Counted from the stretch's first letter, positions 47,242-57,850 are shown. The stretch: DNA of 64,000 nucleotides from Alphaproteobacteria bacterium UBA4588 (GCA_905182195.1 CAJJAW010000001.1:1-64000), one strand, 5' to 3'. Numbers and translations are program-made. Notes: generated by a model not told the origin, from the sequence alone.

Positions 47242-48576
47242 ATGGCTCAAGTTATGAAGGTTGCAATCGTAGATGATGAACAAGATATGCGGCAGTCTAT
47301 CAGTCAATGGCTAGCGCTATCTGGGTTTGAGACTGAGACATTTGCAACTGCTGGGGAGGCCCTTAAAGTTCTTAGCACCGATTACCCAGGGATTATAGTT
47401 ACAGACATCAAGATGCCGGGCATGGATGGGATGCAATTCCTGAGGAAAATTAAGGGCATCGATAGCAGCTTGCCGGTGATTATGATCACCGGCCATGGTG
47501 ACGTTGCGATGGCCGTTGAAGCCATGCGTCTTGGTGCTTTTGATTTCTTGGAAAAACCGTTCAACCCAGACACGATGACTGATCTTGCTAAGAAGGCAAC
47601 ACAGTCTCGTCGCCTGTTGCTAGATAACAGGCAATTGCGGCGTGAGCTCTCCTCTGGCAATTCTATCATGGAAAAACTAATTGGGGCCAACGGTTTGATG
47701 GAGCGTCTGCGTGAAGACATACTGGATCTGGGGCAGGCCGACGGCCATGTTCTGATAGAAGGTGAAACTGGCACTGGTAAAACTCTAGTGGCTCATGCAC
47801 TGCACGCAGTTTCATCGCGTGCCCGCAAAAAATTTACTTTGTTTTCTTGTGCAGGTGAAGAGGAAGAAACTCTTTTGAGATGCTTATTTGGTCCTGCTGG
47901 CGAGGAAGACCGCATTTCCGTTCTGGAAACGGCGCGTGGCGGTACTTTGGTATTAGAGGACATCGAAGCACTTAGCCCCCAGCTGCAATCGCGGCTGTTA
48001 AAAGCTATAAACACGCAGGGTGATCCTTCTGAGACCCGAATTATCGCAATTTGCAATCTTCAAGAGCAAGGAAAAACATGTGAGGATGTGTTGCGATCTG
48101 ACCTTTATTACCGTTTGGCCACGTTGCGTATTGAACTTCCGCCACTCCGCAGTCGTGGAGAGGATATTCTGACGCTCTTTACCCGATATTCGGAGCAATT
48201 TTCTGAAGAATACGGCTGTGAGACGCCAATGGTATCGGCGCAAGAGGCGGCGCAATTGTTGCAAGCTCCGTGGCCAGGAAATGTGCGCCAATTAATTAAT
48301 ATAGCCGAGCATGCCGTGTTGCAAAGCCGCCGTGGTGTCGGCACTATAGCGTCGTTGTTGATGGCCGAGCGCGAAGATGATCGCCCAGCCGTGACTACAG
48401 AAGGCAAGCCCCTTAAGGAATATGTAGAGGCTTTTGAGCGCATGTTGATCGACAACACCATGCGCCGTCACCGCGGCTCAATAGCCAGGGTTATGGGTGA
48501 ATTGTGTTTACCGCGTCGGACTTTGAATGAGAAAATGGCAAAATATAGTTTGTCCCGGTCAGATTATCTTGGGTAG
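47242..48576 (+). CDS. dctD: DctD-like response regulator with AAA+ domain lacking GAFTGA
   Basis: 444 residues. Receiver with phospho-acceptor Asp55 (VTDIKMPGMDG), an AAA+ domain with Walker A GETGTGKT (174-181), and a C-terminal Fis-type helix-turn-helix (GSIARVMGELCLPRRTLNEK). The GAFTGA loop that contacts sigma-54 should follow the ELFGH-like region; here LFGPAGEEDRISVLETARGG has no such loop. It starts three bases after dctB. The family controls C4-dicarboxylate uptake with sigma-54, but without GAFTGA the mode of activation here is unclear. Confidence 0.88.
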   Translation: MAQVMKVAIVDDEQDMRQSISQWLALSGFETETFATAGEALKVLSTDYPGIIVTDIKMPGMDGMQFLRKIKGIDSSLPVIMITGHGDVAMAVEAMRLGAFDFLEKPFNPDTMTDLAKKATQSRRLLLDNRQLRRELSSGNSIMEKLIGANGLMERLREDILDLGQADGHVLIEGETGTGKTLVAHALHAVSSRARKKFTLFSCAGEEEETLLRCLFGPAGEEDRISVLETARGGTLVLEDIEALSPQLQSRLLKAINTQGDPSETRIIAICNLQEQGKTCEDVLRSDLYYRLATLRIELPPLRSRGEDILTLFTRYSEQFSEEYGCETPMVSAQEAAQLLQAPWPGNVRQLINIAEHAVLQSRRGVGTIASLLMAEREDDRPAVTTEGKPLKEYVEAFERMLIDNTMRRHRGSIARVMGELCLPRRTLNEKMAKYSLSRSDYLG

Positions 48577-49017
48577 ATCGGCTTTCGTATGGCTTTGAAC
48601 ATAATTTTGCCAGTTTTAGATAGCATTTCTTGTGACAATTGATTTTAGCCATTGTCTTTCACCCAGGTTGACCAGTAGAATAATTGCAGCGCTATGGTTA
48701 AAATATGCCATGGTCGTATGGTTTTTTTTGCATCCTAAATGTGGGTTTATTTAAGTCTTATTAGGGATGTGACGGAAAATGGCTTCTTGGAGCCAAGTAT
48801 GATGACCACATCGTTCGGGTTTCGGAAGATTTGGGGTAATTAATGGACAGAAATAATTCTGTCGGAGACAGTAACGCGATGCTACCGGCACAAGCAATAA
48901 TATTGGATGAAGGCAGGCCCTCTAGCCGCCCCCAGGTTCCGTGCATCGCCCTTAATAGACATCCCTTCGGCTTTAGTTTCCTTCTGGGAGGCTTGCTGGA
49001 CGATGCAAGTGGACATA
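48577..49017. other. Long leader region before rne
   Basis: About 440 bases with no supported gene. Long 5' leaders are usual for RNase E genes, where the enzyme regulates its own mRNA. No specific structure was identified. Confidence 0.45.
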
Positions 49018-51709
49018 ATGGCAAAAAAGATGCTTATCGATGCCACACACGCGGAAGAAACCCGTGTTGTAGTGGTCGACGGAAACAAAGTTGAGGAATT
49101 TGACTTTGAATCGCAAAACAAACGGCAGATAGCCGGTAATATCTATTTAGCAAAGGTGATGAGGGTCGAGCCCTCATTGCAAGCTGCGTTCGTGGATTAT
49201 GGTGGAAATCGTCATGGATTTTTGGCATTCTCTGAGGTTCACCCTGATTACTACCAAATCCCAGTCGCGGATCGTGAGGAGCTCTTGGCTGAAGAAAAAG
49301 CCTATGCTGAAGTGATGGCTGCTGAGGTGGAACTCGAAGACCAAAAACCAAAGCGGAATCGCCGGCGTCGGAGTAAGCCTTCCTCACAACGCAATCTTGA
49401 TCCAGTAGAAACACGCGATATTGCAGTAATAGATGGTATGGAAACTATCGATATTGATGAGAATGATGTACCGGCTTCTGACGGTGTTGTTCGAAGTGAA
49501 GCTGTTGAACAATCAAACATATTTGCCGATGACGCTATAGCTATTACATTGACAGAAGGCGTTTTTTCCGCAGAGGCGGCCGATATAGAACAAAATACAA
49601 TTTCACAAACTGTCGATACCGATGAAGACGATAGTGAGGATGATGATGGGATTGAATCTGTTGCTCAAGAAGATGACAGCGACGATGTGCGCCCCGTGCG
49701 GAAACCGCGTCCGCGACGTTATAAAATCCAAGAAGTAGTCAAAGTTCGCCAGATTATGTTGATACAAGTTGTAAAAGAAGAGCGTGGGAACAAAGGAGCG
49801 GCTCTTACAACTTACCTATCATTGGCAGGAAGATACTGTGTATTGATGCCTAACACAGCGCGTGGGGGTGGTATAAGCCGTAAGATTACGAATGTAGTTG
49901 ATCGCAAAAAACTTAAAGAAATAGCAACAACAATAGTAGTGCCAGACGGAGCTGGGCTGATTGTGCGTACTGCTGGTGCAAAACGAACAAAAACTGAAAT
50001 CAAACGTGATTATGAATATTTGCAACGTATGTGGGAGCAAATCCGGGCGCTTCACTCTGAAGTCATCGGCGCCTACAGCAATTTATGAAGAAGGTGATTT
50101 GATCAAGCGATCCATTCGCGATCTTTACAACAATGATATTGATGAAATTTTGGTGGAAGGTGCTGAAGGTTATCGTAACGCTAAAGACACCATGAAAATG
50201 ATTATGCCTTCGCATGCTAAAAACGTGAAACATTACGTTGATACCATGCCATTATTTGCTCGTTTTCAAGTTGAGTCTTTTATGGATGGTATGTTTAATC
50301 CTACCGTGCAACTGAAATCAGGTGGATATTTGGTAATAGGTATTACTGAAGCGCTCGTGGCAATTGACGTGAACTCTGGTCGTGCCACTAAAGAGGGCAG
50401 CATTGAGCAAACTGCGTTGAACACTAACCTAGAAGCTGCTGAAGAAGTGGCCCGCCAAGTGCGCCTGCGTGATTTGGCGGGCTTGATTGTGATCGATTTC
50501 ATCGACATGGACGAGCGCCGCAACAACACGGCCGTTGAAAAGCGTATGAAGGACAAATTACAAACTGACCGTGCCCGTATTCAAGTTGGTAGGATTAGCG
50601 GGTTTGGACTTATGGAAATGAGCCGGCAGCGCTTGCGCCCGGGCATGTTGGAAGCCAGCACCCAGCCGTGTAGCCATTGTCACGGTACTGGTCTTATACG
50701 GTCGCAAGACAGTCTGGGGCTTACCATCCTGCGTGAGTTAGAAGAAGAGGGCGGTAGATCTCTGTCTAAAGAGGTTTTAATCAAAGCTCCTATCAGTATA
50801 GCAAACTTTCTAATTAACGAAAAACGCGAGCATATTGGTCAAATTGAACAGCGCCACGGCATGGCTGTGCGGGTTGAAGCTGATCCATTATTGATCAGTC
50901 CTGATTATGTAATCGATAAATTTAAGACTGCTACGCGTATTGTTCCTGATGCATCTGCAACTGTGAGTTCTGTTGATATTTCTTTGATGGAAGAGGTTGA
51001 TGATGAGGTTCAATATGACGAACAAAAGGATAAAGTTGTAGAAGTGACTACTGAAGAAGCACTTCCTAAAAAGCGTCGTCGCCGGCGTCGTCGCCGGCGC
51101 AGTGACGGCGAAGGCGAAGGCTCTGATGGTTCTAATGAAGGCGGATTGATTGAGAAGGCTTCTGAAAATTTCCCAGTAATTAAAAGTGATGAGGCGACTT
51201 CAGTAGCGTCAGATGAAGAAAAGCCCAAACGGCGACGTCGTACCCGTGGCGGTTCAAGGGTGAAAATTTCTGAATCTGATACAAACTCTGTTTCTGAAAA
51301 TGTTGAGCCTGTGGTGGTTGTTGAACCTGAGACGGTTATGGCAATTGTTGAGGGTGAGACGATTAATGAAGCTACAGTAGAAAAGCATAAAAGAGTCCGT
51401 AAGCCACGGAAGACTAAAGCTCAAAAAGAGGCTGAGGAAGCTGCAGCTATAGCTGCTGAGCCTGTGGCCGAGGTAACAGTAAATGACGCTAACATAGCTG
51501 CTGTTGAGGCACTCGATGCTAAACCAAAAGCTAAACGTATCAGAAAGCCCACGGTTAAAAAGTCTATCGTTGCTGACGTCGAAACAGCCCAAGCCTTGGA
51601 CGACGGAAAAGCGGTGTCTCGTGTTGAAGTATATCTGGAAGAGACGCTAGAGCCCGAATCTGCAAAGGCGGTTGTGCCGAAAAAACGTGGCTGGTGGTCG
51701 CGAAGTTAA
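49018..51709 (+). CDS. rne: Ribonuclease E, one frame change
   Basis: About 896 residues. Endoribonuclease of the RNA degradosome. S1 domain (IAGNIYLAKVMRVEPSLQAA, then ALTTYLSLAGRY) interrupted by an acidic and basic insertion of about 150 residues, as in alphaproteobacteria. The catalytic part has AIDVNSGRATKEGS and the Zn-link QPCSHCHGTG; the C-terminal third is charged and rich in arginine clusters (RRRRRRR). The frame changes near 50052: WEQIRAL continues as TLKSSAPTAIYEEG one base later, where an extra C would explain it. The span has one base too many. This gene is essential in many bacteria. Confidence 0.9.
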
Positions 51710-51733
51710 TCTGAATTTACTTAAAATTAATCT

Positions 51734-51763
51734 AAAGGTTCTCTTTTTAGAGAGCCTTTTTTT
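51734..51763 (+). terminator. Rho-independent terminator after rne
   Basis: AAAGGTTCTCT and AGAGAGCCTTT form an eight to ten base stem with a short T loop, followed by a run of T. It lies 25 bases after the rne stop. The symmetric A and T runs could also end tusA transcription on the other strand. Confidence 0.85.
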
Positions 51764-51793
51764 ATAAAAATTTTTCAATAGATTGAGTTATAA

Positions 51794-52024
51794 TTAAGTC
51801 AACTTACGGATCAAAAAACTAAGCTGGCCATTTTTGACCTCATGCGACAACAGGACATGGCCCGCTTCAACACAGAAATGCGGTACATCAATTACTGAGG
51901 CTGGATCATCGGCCAGCATTCGCAAGACTTCCCCATTTTCCATAGATATCAATTTCTTGCGCGCCTTCAGTACTGGTAAAGGGCACAGCAGCCCAATAGT
52001 GTCTAATTCTACATCCCAATCCAT
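51794..52024 (-). CDS. TusA-family sulfurtransferase
   Basis: 76 residues. Small sulfur-carrier protein of the TusA/YedF type. The active cysteine is Cys14 in LLCPLPVLKARKKL. It would accept sulfur from a cysteine desulfurase for tRNA or cofactor modification. Convergent with rne and divergent from ccdA across about 110 bases. Confidence 0.9.
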   Translation of the reverse strand: MDWDVELDTIGLLCPLPVLKARKKLISMENGEVLRMLADDPASVIDVPHFCVEAGHVLLSHEVKNGQLSFLIRKLT

Positions 52025-52138
52025 TAATCAGGCTTAGGGGGGATGTTTCACTTTGTCCACATAGATGTGGCCATCTTGAGGATGACGTCCGTTACTAGAT
52101 AGACTAAGGAGGGTATAAATAGCCAAAAGGTGCCTTTG

Positions 52139-52891
52139 ATGTTTGGAATTGATTTATGGGACGCAGGGCTTTTACCAACGATGTTGGTGGCCTTGGTGGG
52201 CGGTTTAATTAGCTTCGCCAGCCCGTGCGTGTTACCCATTGTTCCGCCATACCTTGCCTATATGGGCGGTGTCAGCATGGATGAGATGAATTCTACAACG
52301 CATGCCCGACGGCGCGCAGTTTTAGCATCATTGTTTTTTGTGTTAGGACTGTCGACTGTCTTTATACTGCTTGGTTTCACAGCCTCTACCTTGGGCCGTT
52401 TGTTTCTGTCCAACCAAGATTGGTTCGTTGTTGGAGCTGGGCTTATTGTTATGATCTTTGGCGCGCATTTTCTTGGTATTATCCGTATTGGAATATTCGA
52501 CCGTGAAGTACGCATGGATGGGGGTGATCGCGGTGGATCAGCCTTTGGTGCCTATGTATTGGGATTGGCCTTTGCTTTTGGGTGGACCCCATGTTTGGGC
52601 CCCATTTTGGGTGCCATTCTTGCGCTCGCAGCCGGTACAGAAAATTCTGCCAAAGGCATCATTCTATTGGCCACCTATGCCGCTGGTTTGGGTGTTCCGT
52701 TCGTACTAGTGGCTGTATTCTTCCCTTCTCTAAGAGGGTTTATGGCTTGGATGAAGCGCCATATGAGGCGTATTGAGCTGAGCATGGGTTTGCTGCTGTG
52801 GACGGTGGGCCTGATGATGGTTTCTGGTCAATTTACTCGTTTTAGCTGGTGGATTTTAGAACAATTTCCGGCTCTAGCAACACTTGGATGA
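52139..52891 (+). CDS. ccdA: CcdA-type cytochrome c biogenesis protein
   Basis: 250 residues with six hydrophobic segments. The two redox cysteines are in FASPCVLPIVPPYLAYMGG and FGWTPCLGPILG, the CcdA motifs. It carries electrons across the inner membrane to periplasmic thioredoxin-like proteins for cytochrome c maturation. ATG 52139 is chosen from AAGG nine bases before it; an in-frame GTG at 52130 is an alternative. Confidence 0.92.
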   Translation: MFGIDLWDAGLLPTMLVALVGGLISFASPCVLPIVPPYLAYMGGVSMDEMNSTTHARRRAVLASLFFVLGLSTVFILLGFTASTLGRLFLSNQDWFVVGAGLIVMIFGAHFLGIIRIGIFDREVRMDGGDRGGSAFGAYVLGLAFAFGWTPCLGPILGAILALAAGTENSAKGIILLATYAAGLGVPFVLVAVFFPSLRGFMAWMKRHMRRIELSMGLLLWTVGLMMVSGQFTRFSWWILEQFPALATLG

Positions 52892-53041
52892 TGTAGATAT
52901 TCAGCTGTAAGGTATCAAACTGATAGCATAGGCAGCCACATATTTTGTGTCCACGACGAGGGAGGTGTTAAATTGTAAGATTTATCACTTTCGGGCACCA
53001 TCCAATGTGGTCGGATTTCGTCATAAACTTGATTGCTTAGA

Positions 53042-53744
53042 TCACTTTGCGGTTGCTGGTTCCACTGGAAGTAAACGGCTAGCATCTTTGCGCGCAAAGT
53101 TGCGCATTTTATGCCCATGTTCTGTCATAAATACTCTTACCCTTTGTGGGATCCTTTCGGGATAACTCGGATAACCACCATGCAACCGATCTTTGAATTA
53201 AAGTGTCTTGATCATCTGTATAGCTGGCAATCCAGCCAAGAACTTGTTCGCGAATAGCTAAATTGAGTGGTTTTGGGTTGCGGTGCTTAGTCCAAGGTAA
53301 TGTGATCATCAGCGCAGCCCTACGAGTCCACACATGTGTGCTTCGGGTCCAAGATTCAACCTCTTGGATTCTGGAAGGGTCAAAATTCAACCGCCTTTGA
53401 CCGGCGACGCATAAATGATTGGAGATCCCTGATGAATCAAGATCTGGTATCCACGACTTAATTAGCTTCCAGGCTGAAGCATCCTCAGGACGAATGCGGG
53501 CTTGGGTTAAAAGTTTGGAAGCACAAATTCGTGCTTCATAGGCATTGCTGTTCCAAAGATCAGAGGCCAATTGCAAGCGTTCTTCTAGCGGAAGCTCTTG
53601 CCGCCACAAGCGGGCTTGGTCCTCTAAGACAGGGTTTCCAAGACCCCAATATGCCCGCTCAACCTTATGGTAGGTGCGCATTTCAGCGGCTTTACCCGGA
53701 ATTTCGTGGATTTGCAGCGCAACGATTGCATCTTCGATCAGCAT
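53042..53744 (-). CDS. DNA alkylation repair protein (AlkD-like), one frame change
   Basis: About 234 residues of HEAT-like repeats (YWGLGNPVLEDQARLWRQEL, then CASKLLTQARIRPEDA, then WTRRAALMITLPWTKHRNPK), as in alkD base-excision glycosylases. Near 53143 the frame changes: LSRKDPTKG runs to a stop at 53109, but the family C-terminus VRVFMTEHGHKMRNFARKDA lies in the next frame and ends at 53042. The total has one base too many. The start at 53744 (MLIEDAIVAL) is preceded by AAGG eleven bases away; longer readings run into glmS. Downstream of glmS by about 140 bases. Confidence 0.82.
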
Positions 53745-53887
53745 ATATCTCAGCCTTATAGAGTTGAATGGGCGCTGGCTGGACCGCAGGAGACTTATCC
53801 GCCCCTGTGTCTTGCCGATGTACCTGAATGCATCAAACGGGCTTAAACGTCCACCCATTGCGCTTATATAGTTTGCATGTGAGTGTT

Positions 53888-55711
53888 TTATTCCACCGTA
53901 ACCGATTTCGCCAAATTGCGTGGCTGATCTGCATCTGTGCCTTTTGCAACGGCTGTGTGATAGGCTAACAGCTGTGCCGGAATCGCGTATAGGATTGGTG
54001 CGAGCAGTTCCGATGTTGCAGGCATGGTCAATGTGGACCATGTGCCCTCAGATGCTGCATTCAGCCCCTGTTGGCATGACAGCAGCAACACCTTACCGGA
54101 GCGCGCCATGACCTCTTGCATATTGGAGATGGATTTCTCAAATAATGGATCCATTGGCGCCAAAACTACCACTGGGACCTTTTTGTCGATCAAGGCAATT
54201 GGGCCATGTTTCAATTCTCCAGAAGGGTAACCTTCGGCGTGTATATAGCTGATTTCTTTAAGTTTAAGTGCACCTTCCATAGCTATAGGATACATCGCAC
54301 CGCGACCAAGGAAAATCACGTCCTGTGCTATGGCCAACTTGCGAGCCACTTTTTGCACGGCTGTATCTATGCCTAAAGCTTGGCTAACCAATCTCGGAAT
54401 TCGGTTCAAATCTGTAATATGGGCGTGATATTCTGCCCTGGTGATCACGCCCTTTGCGTGAGCAATTTTTACGGCTAGCATGACCAGAACCGTCAGCTGT
54501 GCCGTGAAGGCTTTGGTGGAGGCGACGCCAATCTCAACACCGGCATGCAGTGGCAAAACCAAGTCACTTTCCCGCGCGATGGAGCTTTCGGGCACGTTGA
54601 CCACAGATATAATCGTAGCATTTTGCGAGGTCATATAACGCAGGGCCGCCAACGTATCGGCGGTTTCGCCAGATTGGCTTACAAACAGGGCGCTGGTGCC
54701 CGGGGCGATAGGGGGCTCTCGATATCGAAATTCTGAGGCGACATCAACCTCCACCGGTACGTGGGCGATCTTCTCAAACCAATATTTTGCCGTTAAAGCC
54801 GCGTAAAATGCAGTTCCACATGCTACCATGGTCAGTCGTTCGATGGATGCCAGATCAATATTATTGGCGGGCAATTCAATGTTGGTGCCATCCGCGGTTA
54901 TGTAGTTTTGCAGCGTGTTCTTGAGCACGATGGGTTGTTCAGCAATTTCTTTGGCCATGAAGTGCTTATAGCCAGCTTTATCAATACGTGCGGAATCGAT
55001 GGTGATTGTGCGGATTTCTCGATTGGCCAATGCGCCGTTTTTATCAGTAATTTCTACAGAGTTTCGCGTGAGAACGGCAAAATCGCCTTCATCCAGATAG
55101 GTGATACGATCTGTCAAAGGCGCCAAGGCGATGGCGTCTGAACCCACATACATTTCACCATCTCCGTGGCCGATGGCCAGAGGTGAACCTTTTCGGGCGG
55201 CGATCATCAGATTTTCTTCACCGTGAAAGAGAAATGCCAAAGCAAAGGCGCCTTCTAAGCGGGCTACTGTTTTTTGGGCTGCAAACGTTGGGCTGTCTCC
55301 CTGTAATAGGTGATATTGCGCCAAAAGTGCTACAGTTTCAGTATCGGTATCGGTCTCATAAGGAAGACCCAATTGCGCCAATTCTTCGCGCAACTCTTTG
55401 AAATTTTCAACAATGCCATTGTGGACGACGGCCACGGACCCGGCTTGATGTGGATGGGCGTTCTTCGTGGACGGAATGCCATGGGTGGCCCAGCGGGTGT
55501 GGCCAATGCCAGACTTTCCAGCAAGCGGCTCATGCACCAAAAGATCTGACAGGTTCACCAATTTACCTACCGCGCGCCGGCTCTCCAGTGTGCCGTTGTT
55601 GACTGTGGCGATGCCTGCACTGTCATAGCCACGATATTCCAGACGCTTCAGTGCCTCAACCAAAATGGGAGCTGCTTGGTGTTGTCCTAAAACGCCGACT
55701 ATTCCACACAT
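53888..55711 (-). CDS. glmS: Glucosamine-6-phosphate synthase
   Basis: 607 residues. Makes glucosamine-6-phosphate from fructose-6-phosphate and glutamine, the first step to UDP-GlcNAc. N-terminal Cys2 nucleophile (MCGIVGVLGQ) and GHTRWATHG, then two SIS domains with VSQSGETADTLAAL and ASTKAFTAQL, ending with NLAKSVTVE. The length is typical. It starts four bases after the glmU stop, so glmU and glmS form an operon, and alkD-like follows. Confidence 0.97.
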   Translation of the reverse strand: MCGIVGVLGQHQAAPILVEALKRLEYRGYDSAGIATVNNGTLESRRAVGKLVNLSDLLVHEPLAGKSGIGHTRWATHGIPSTKNAHPHQAGSVAVVHNGIVENFKELREELAQLGLPYETDTDTETVALLAQYHLLQGDSPTFAAQKTVARLEGAFALAFLFHGEENLMIAARKGSPLAIGHGDGEMYVGSDAIALAPLTDRITYLDEGDFAVLTRNSVEITDKNGALANREIRTITIDSARIDKAGYKHFMAKEIAEQPIVLKNTLQNYITADGTNIELPANNIDLASIERLTMVACGTAFYAALTAKYWFEKIAHVPVEVDVASEFRYREPPIAPGTSALFVSQSGETADTLAALRYMTSQNATIISVVNVPESSIARESDLVLPLHAGVEIGVASTKAFTAQLTVLVMLAVKIAHAKGVITRAEYHAHITDLNRIPRLVSQALGIDTAVQKVARKLAIAQDVIFLGRGAMYPIAMEGALKLKEISYIHAEGYPSGELKHGPIALIDKKVPVVVLAPMDPLFEKSISNMQEVMARSGKVLLLSCQQGLNAASEGTWSTLTMPATSELLAPILYAIPAQLLAYHTAVAKGTDADQPRNLAKSVTVE

Positions 55712-55715
55712 GCGG

Positions 55716-57062
55716 CTATTCCTTCTTCGCGGTCTTAATGGCCTTTAATTTCTTCATCAACTTCACGGCCAGCCCAGTTTTGTTTTCTTGCTTGGCCCGT
55801 CCAATGGCCAGATCACCAGCGGGCACATTGCGCACAATCACGGATCCGCTCGCGGTCATGGCTTCTTGTCCCACTGACACGGGAGCCACGAACATGGTGT
55901 TTGAGCCAATAAAGGCGTCTTCCCCTATACTCGTACGATGTTTCATTACCCCGTCGTAGTTGCATGTGACGGTACCAGCTCCAATGTTGGCGCGCGCACC
56001 GACGGTGGTATCGCCGATATAGGATAGGTGGTTCACTTTTGCCCCTTCTGCCAAAAGACTGGCCTTTATCTCAACAAAATTCCCAATTTTCACGTCTTCT
56101 GCCAATTCTGCACCCGGGCGCAGGCGCGCATAGGGACCAACCACGCAGCCACGGGAAACGTGTGCACCTTCCAAATGTGAGAAGGCTCGGATTTTAGCAC
56201 CGGTTTCTATGGTGACCCCGGGGCCAAATACAACGTTTTGTTCTATAGTGCTATCGCGGCCGATGATCGTGTCATAGGCAAGGTGAACGGTTTCAGGGGC
56301 AGGCATTGTAATGCCATTTTCCAAGAGTTCATCTCGGCGCAGTGTTTGAAATTCTAATTCGGCTTCTGCGAGCTCAACTCGGCTGTTTACGCCGAGGGTT
56401 TCGGTTTCAGTGCAGCGCACCACTTTGCAGATCTCCCCCCTTGCCACGGCCTTGGCCACGATATCAGTAAGATAATATTCATTAGTGGTATTTTTGTTAT
56501 CAATTTCTGACAGCAGCTCAAACAGCAACGGCGCCTGCACAGCCATCACGCCACTATTGCAAAGCGTGACCAATTTTTCAGCGTCTGAGGCGTCTTTAAA
56601 TTCAACAATACGCTTCAAATTGTCATCATCTGTGATCAAGCGACCGTAACGGCCGGGATCTCTGGCCTCAAATCCAAGCACACAGATTGCCGAGTCGGAG
56701 ATGCTTTCGCTCAATGAGGCCAAAGTTTTAGCCTGAATGAGAGGGGTATCTCCATATAAAACGATGACAGTTCCGGTAAAGCCAGCCAAAGCGTCTCGGG
56801 CTTGTTCGACTGCATGGCCGGTGCCTAATTGCTCAGATTGAATTATGATTTCAGCATCAGCGTTATGATTTTGCGCCACCGCAGCAACGGCGTCTGCGCC
56901 ATGGCCTGCGATAATAATGCAGCGTTCAGGGTCCAAGGAATCGCCTGCCATTATGGCATGCACTAGCATCGGAGCGCTGGCTATTTCATGCAGGACTTTG
57001 GGCAAGTCAGACTGCATCCGCGTACCTTTTCCGGCGGCTAAGATGATAAGTGCAATACTCAT
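55716..57062 (-). CDS. glmU: Bifunctional GlcNAc-1-P uridyltransferase / GlcN-1-P acetyltransferase
   Basis: 448 residues. An N-terminal nucleotidyltransferase (LAAGKGTRMQSDLPKVLHE) precedes a left-handed beta-helix of hexapeptide repeats (GPGVTIETGAKIRAFSHLEG). Makes UDP-GlcNAc. It is divergent from gph across about 120 bases and operonic with glmS. Confidence 0.96.
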   Translation of the reverse strand: MSIALIILAAGKGTRMQSDLPKVLHEIASAPMLVHAIMAGDSLDPERCIIIAGHGADAVAAVAQNHNADAEIIIQSEQLGTGHAVEQARDALAGFTGTVIVLYGDTPLIQAKTLASLSESISDSAICVLGFEARDPGRYGRLITDDDNLKRIVEFKDASDAEKLVTLCNSGVMAVQAPLLFELLSEIDNKNTTNEYYLTDIVAKAVARGEICKVVRCTETETLGVNSRVELAEAELEFQTLRRDELLENGITMPAPETVHLAYDTIIGRDSTIEQNVVFGPGVTIETGAKIRAFSHLEGAHVSRGCVVGPYARLRPGAELAEDVKIGNFVEIKASLLAEGAKVNHLSYIGDTTVGARANIGAGTVTCNYDGVMKHRTSIGEDAFIGSNTMFVAPVSVGQEAMTASGSVIVRNVPAGDLAIGRAKQENKTGLAVKLMKKLKAIKTAKKE

Positions 57063-57181
57063 AGGATCGATCTAAGTCCTTTAATAAACTATTGAGTCCT
57101 TTTAAGGGTATAAGGGAAATCGACAAGCGATTTTGTACAATAGTGCTGATTGTCCCGATGGGTAACAAAAGAGGCGATAAT

Positions 57182-57850
57182 ATGCTCAAACCCTGCGTTG
57201 TTTTTGATCTTGATGGCACGCTTGCCGATACTAGTGGCGATTTACTGAAGGCTGCAAATGCCTGTTTTAATGGGCTTGGCTTGGGCAATGTGCTGCACGC
57301 GCCCGCCGACAGCGGCATTGCACTGCGCGGAGGGCGTGCCATGTTGACCGCTGGATTTCAGCGGGTAGGCTGGCAAGATATGACAGAGGTGGATCGGCAA
57401 TATCCAGCTTTGTTACAGGCCTATGCAACAGATATTGCATCATTAACTGTGTTTTATCCTGGCGCTTTGGCTGCGGTGGCAACCCTTAGGGAAGCTGGAT
57501 ATGCTGTCTCGATTTGTACAAATAAGCCGGAAGTCTTGGCAGTGCAGCTAATGGAGGCCCTTGGAGCCATAGATGCCTTTGATGCTCTGGTCGGTGCAGA
57601 TACTTTACCGGTGCGCAAACCTGATCCTGCGCCACTTTGGGCAGCAGTGGACCGGGCGGGTGGTGATCGCAGTCGTGTTTGCTTGATTGGTGATACTGTT
57701 ACTGACCGCCGTACTGCGGCCAATGCGAATGTGCCTTCAGTTCTTGTGACCTTTGGCCCCAGCGGAGGTGATATGGCAGCACTTGCTCCTGCGGCCATGT
57801 TGGAAAATTTTGCAGACCTGCCTGAAGTGGTAGCTCAGTTGATTGGCTGA
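57182..57850 (+). CDS. gph: Phosphoglycolate phosphatase (HAD family)
   Basis: 222 residues. HAD phosphatase with FDLDGTLADTSGDLL at the N-terminus (first Asp is the nucleophile), a threonine/serine segment CTNKPEVLA, and GDTVTDRRTAANAN near the C-terminus. Removes phosphate from 2-phosphoglycolate. The start at 57182 is chosen from AGAGGCG upstream and the family N-terminus; a longer reading from 57092 is unsupported. Its stop is 15 bases inside the remnant of a PrpD-like gene on the other strand. Confidence 0.9.
   Translation: MLKPCVVFDLDGTLADTSGDLLKAANACFNGLGLGNVLHAPADSGIALRGGRAMLTAGFQRVGWQDMTEVDRQYPALLQAYATDIASLTVFYPGALAAVATLREAGYAVSICTNKPEVLAVQLMEALGAIDAFDALVGADTLPVRKPDPAPLWAAVDRAGGDRSRVCLIGDTVTDRRTAANANVPSVLVTFGPSGGDMAALAPAAMLENFADLPEVVAQLIG

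Noticed and set aside
48843-49094. 83-residue frame in the rne leader
   Set aside because: It overlaps the start of rne in another frame and has no recognisable features; kept as leader.
53745-54041. Extension of the alkD-like gene to 54041
   Set aside because: It would overlap glmS coding sequence on the same strand in another frame and lacks family similarity.
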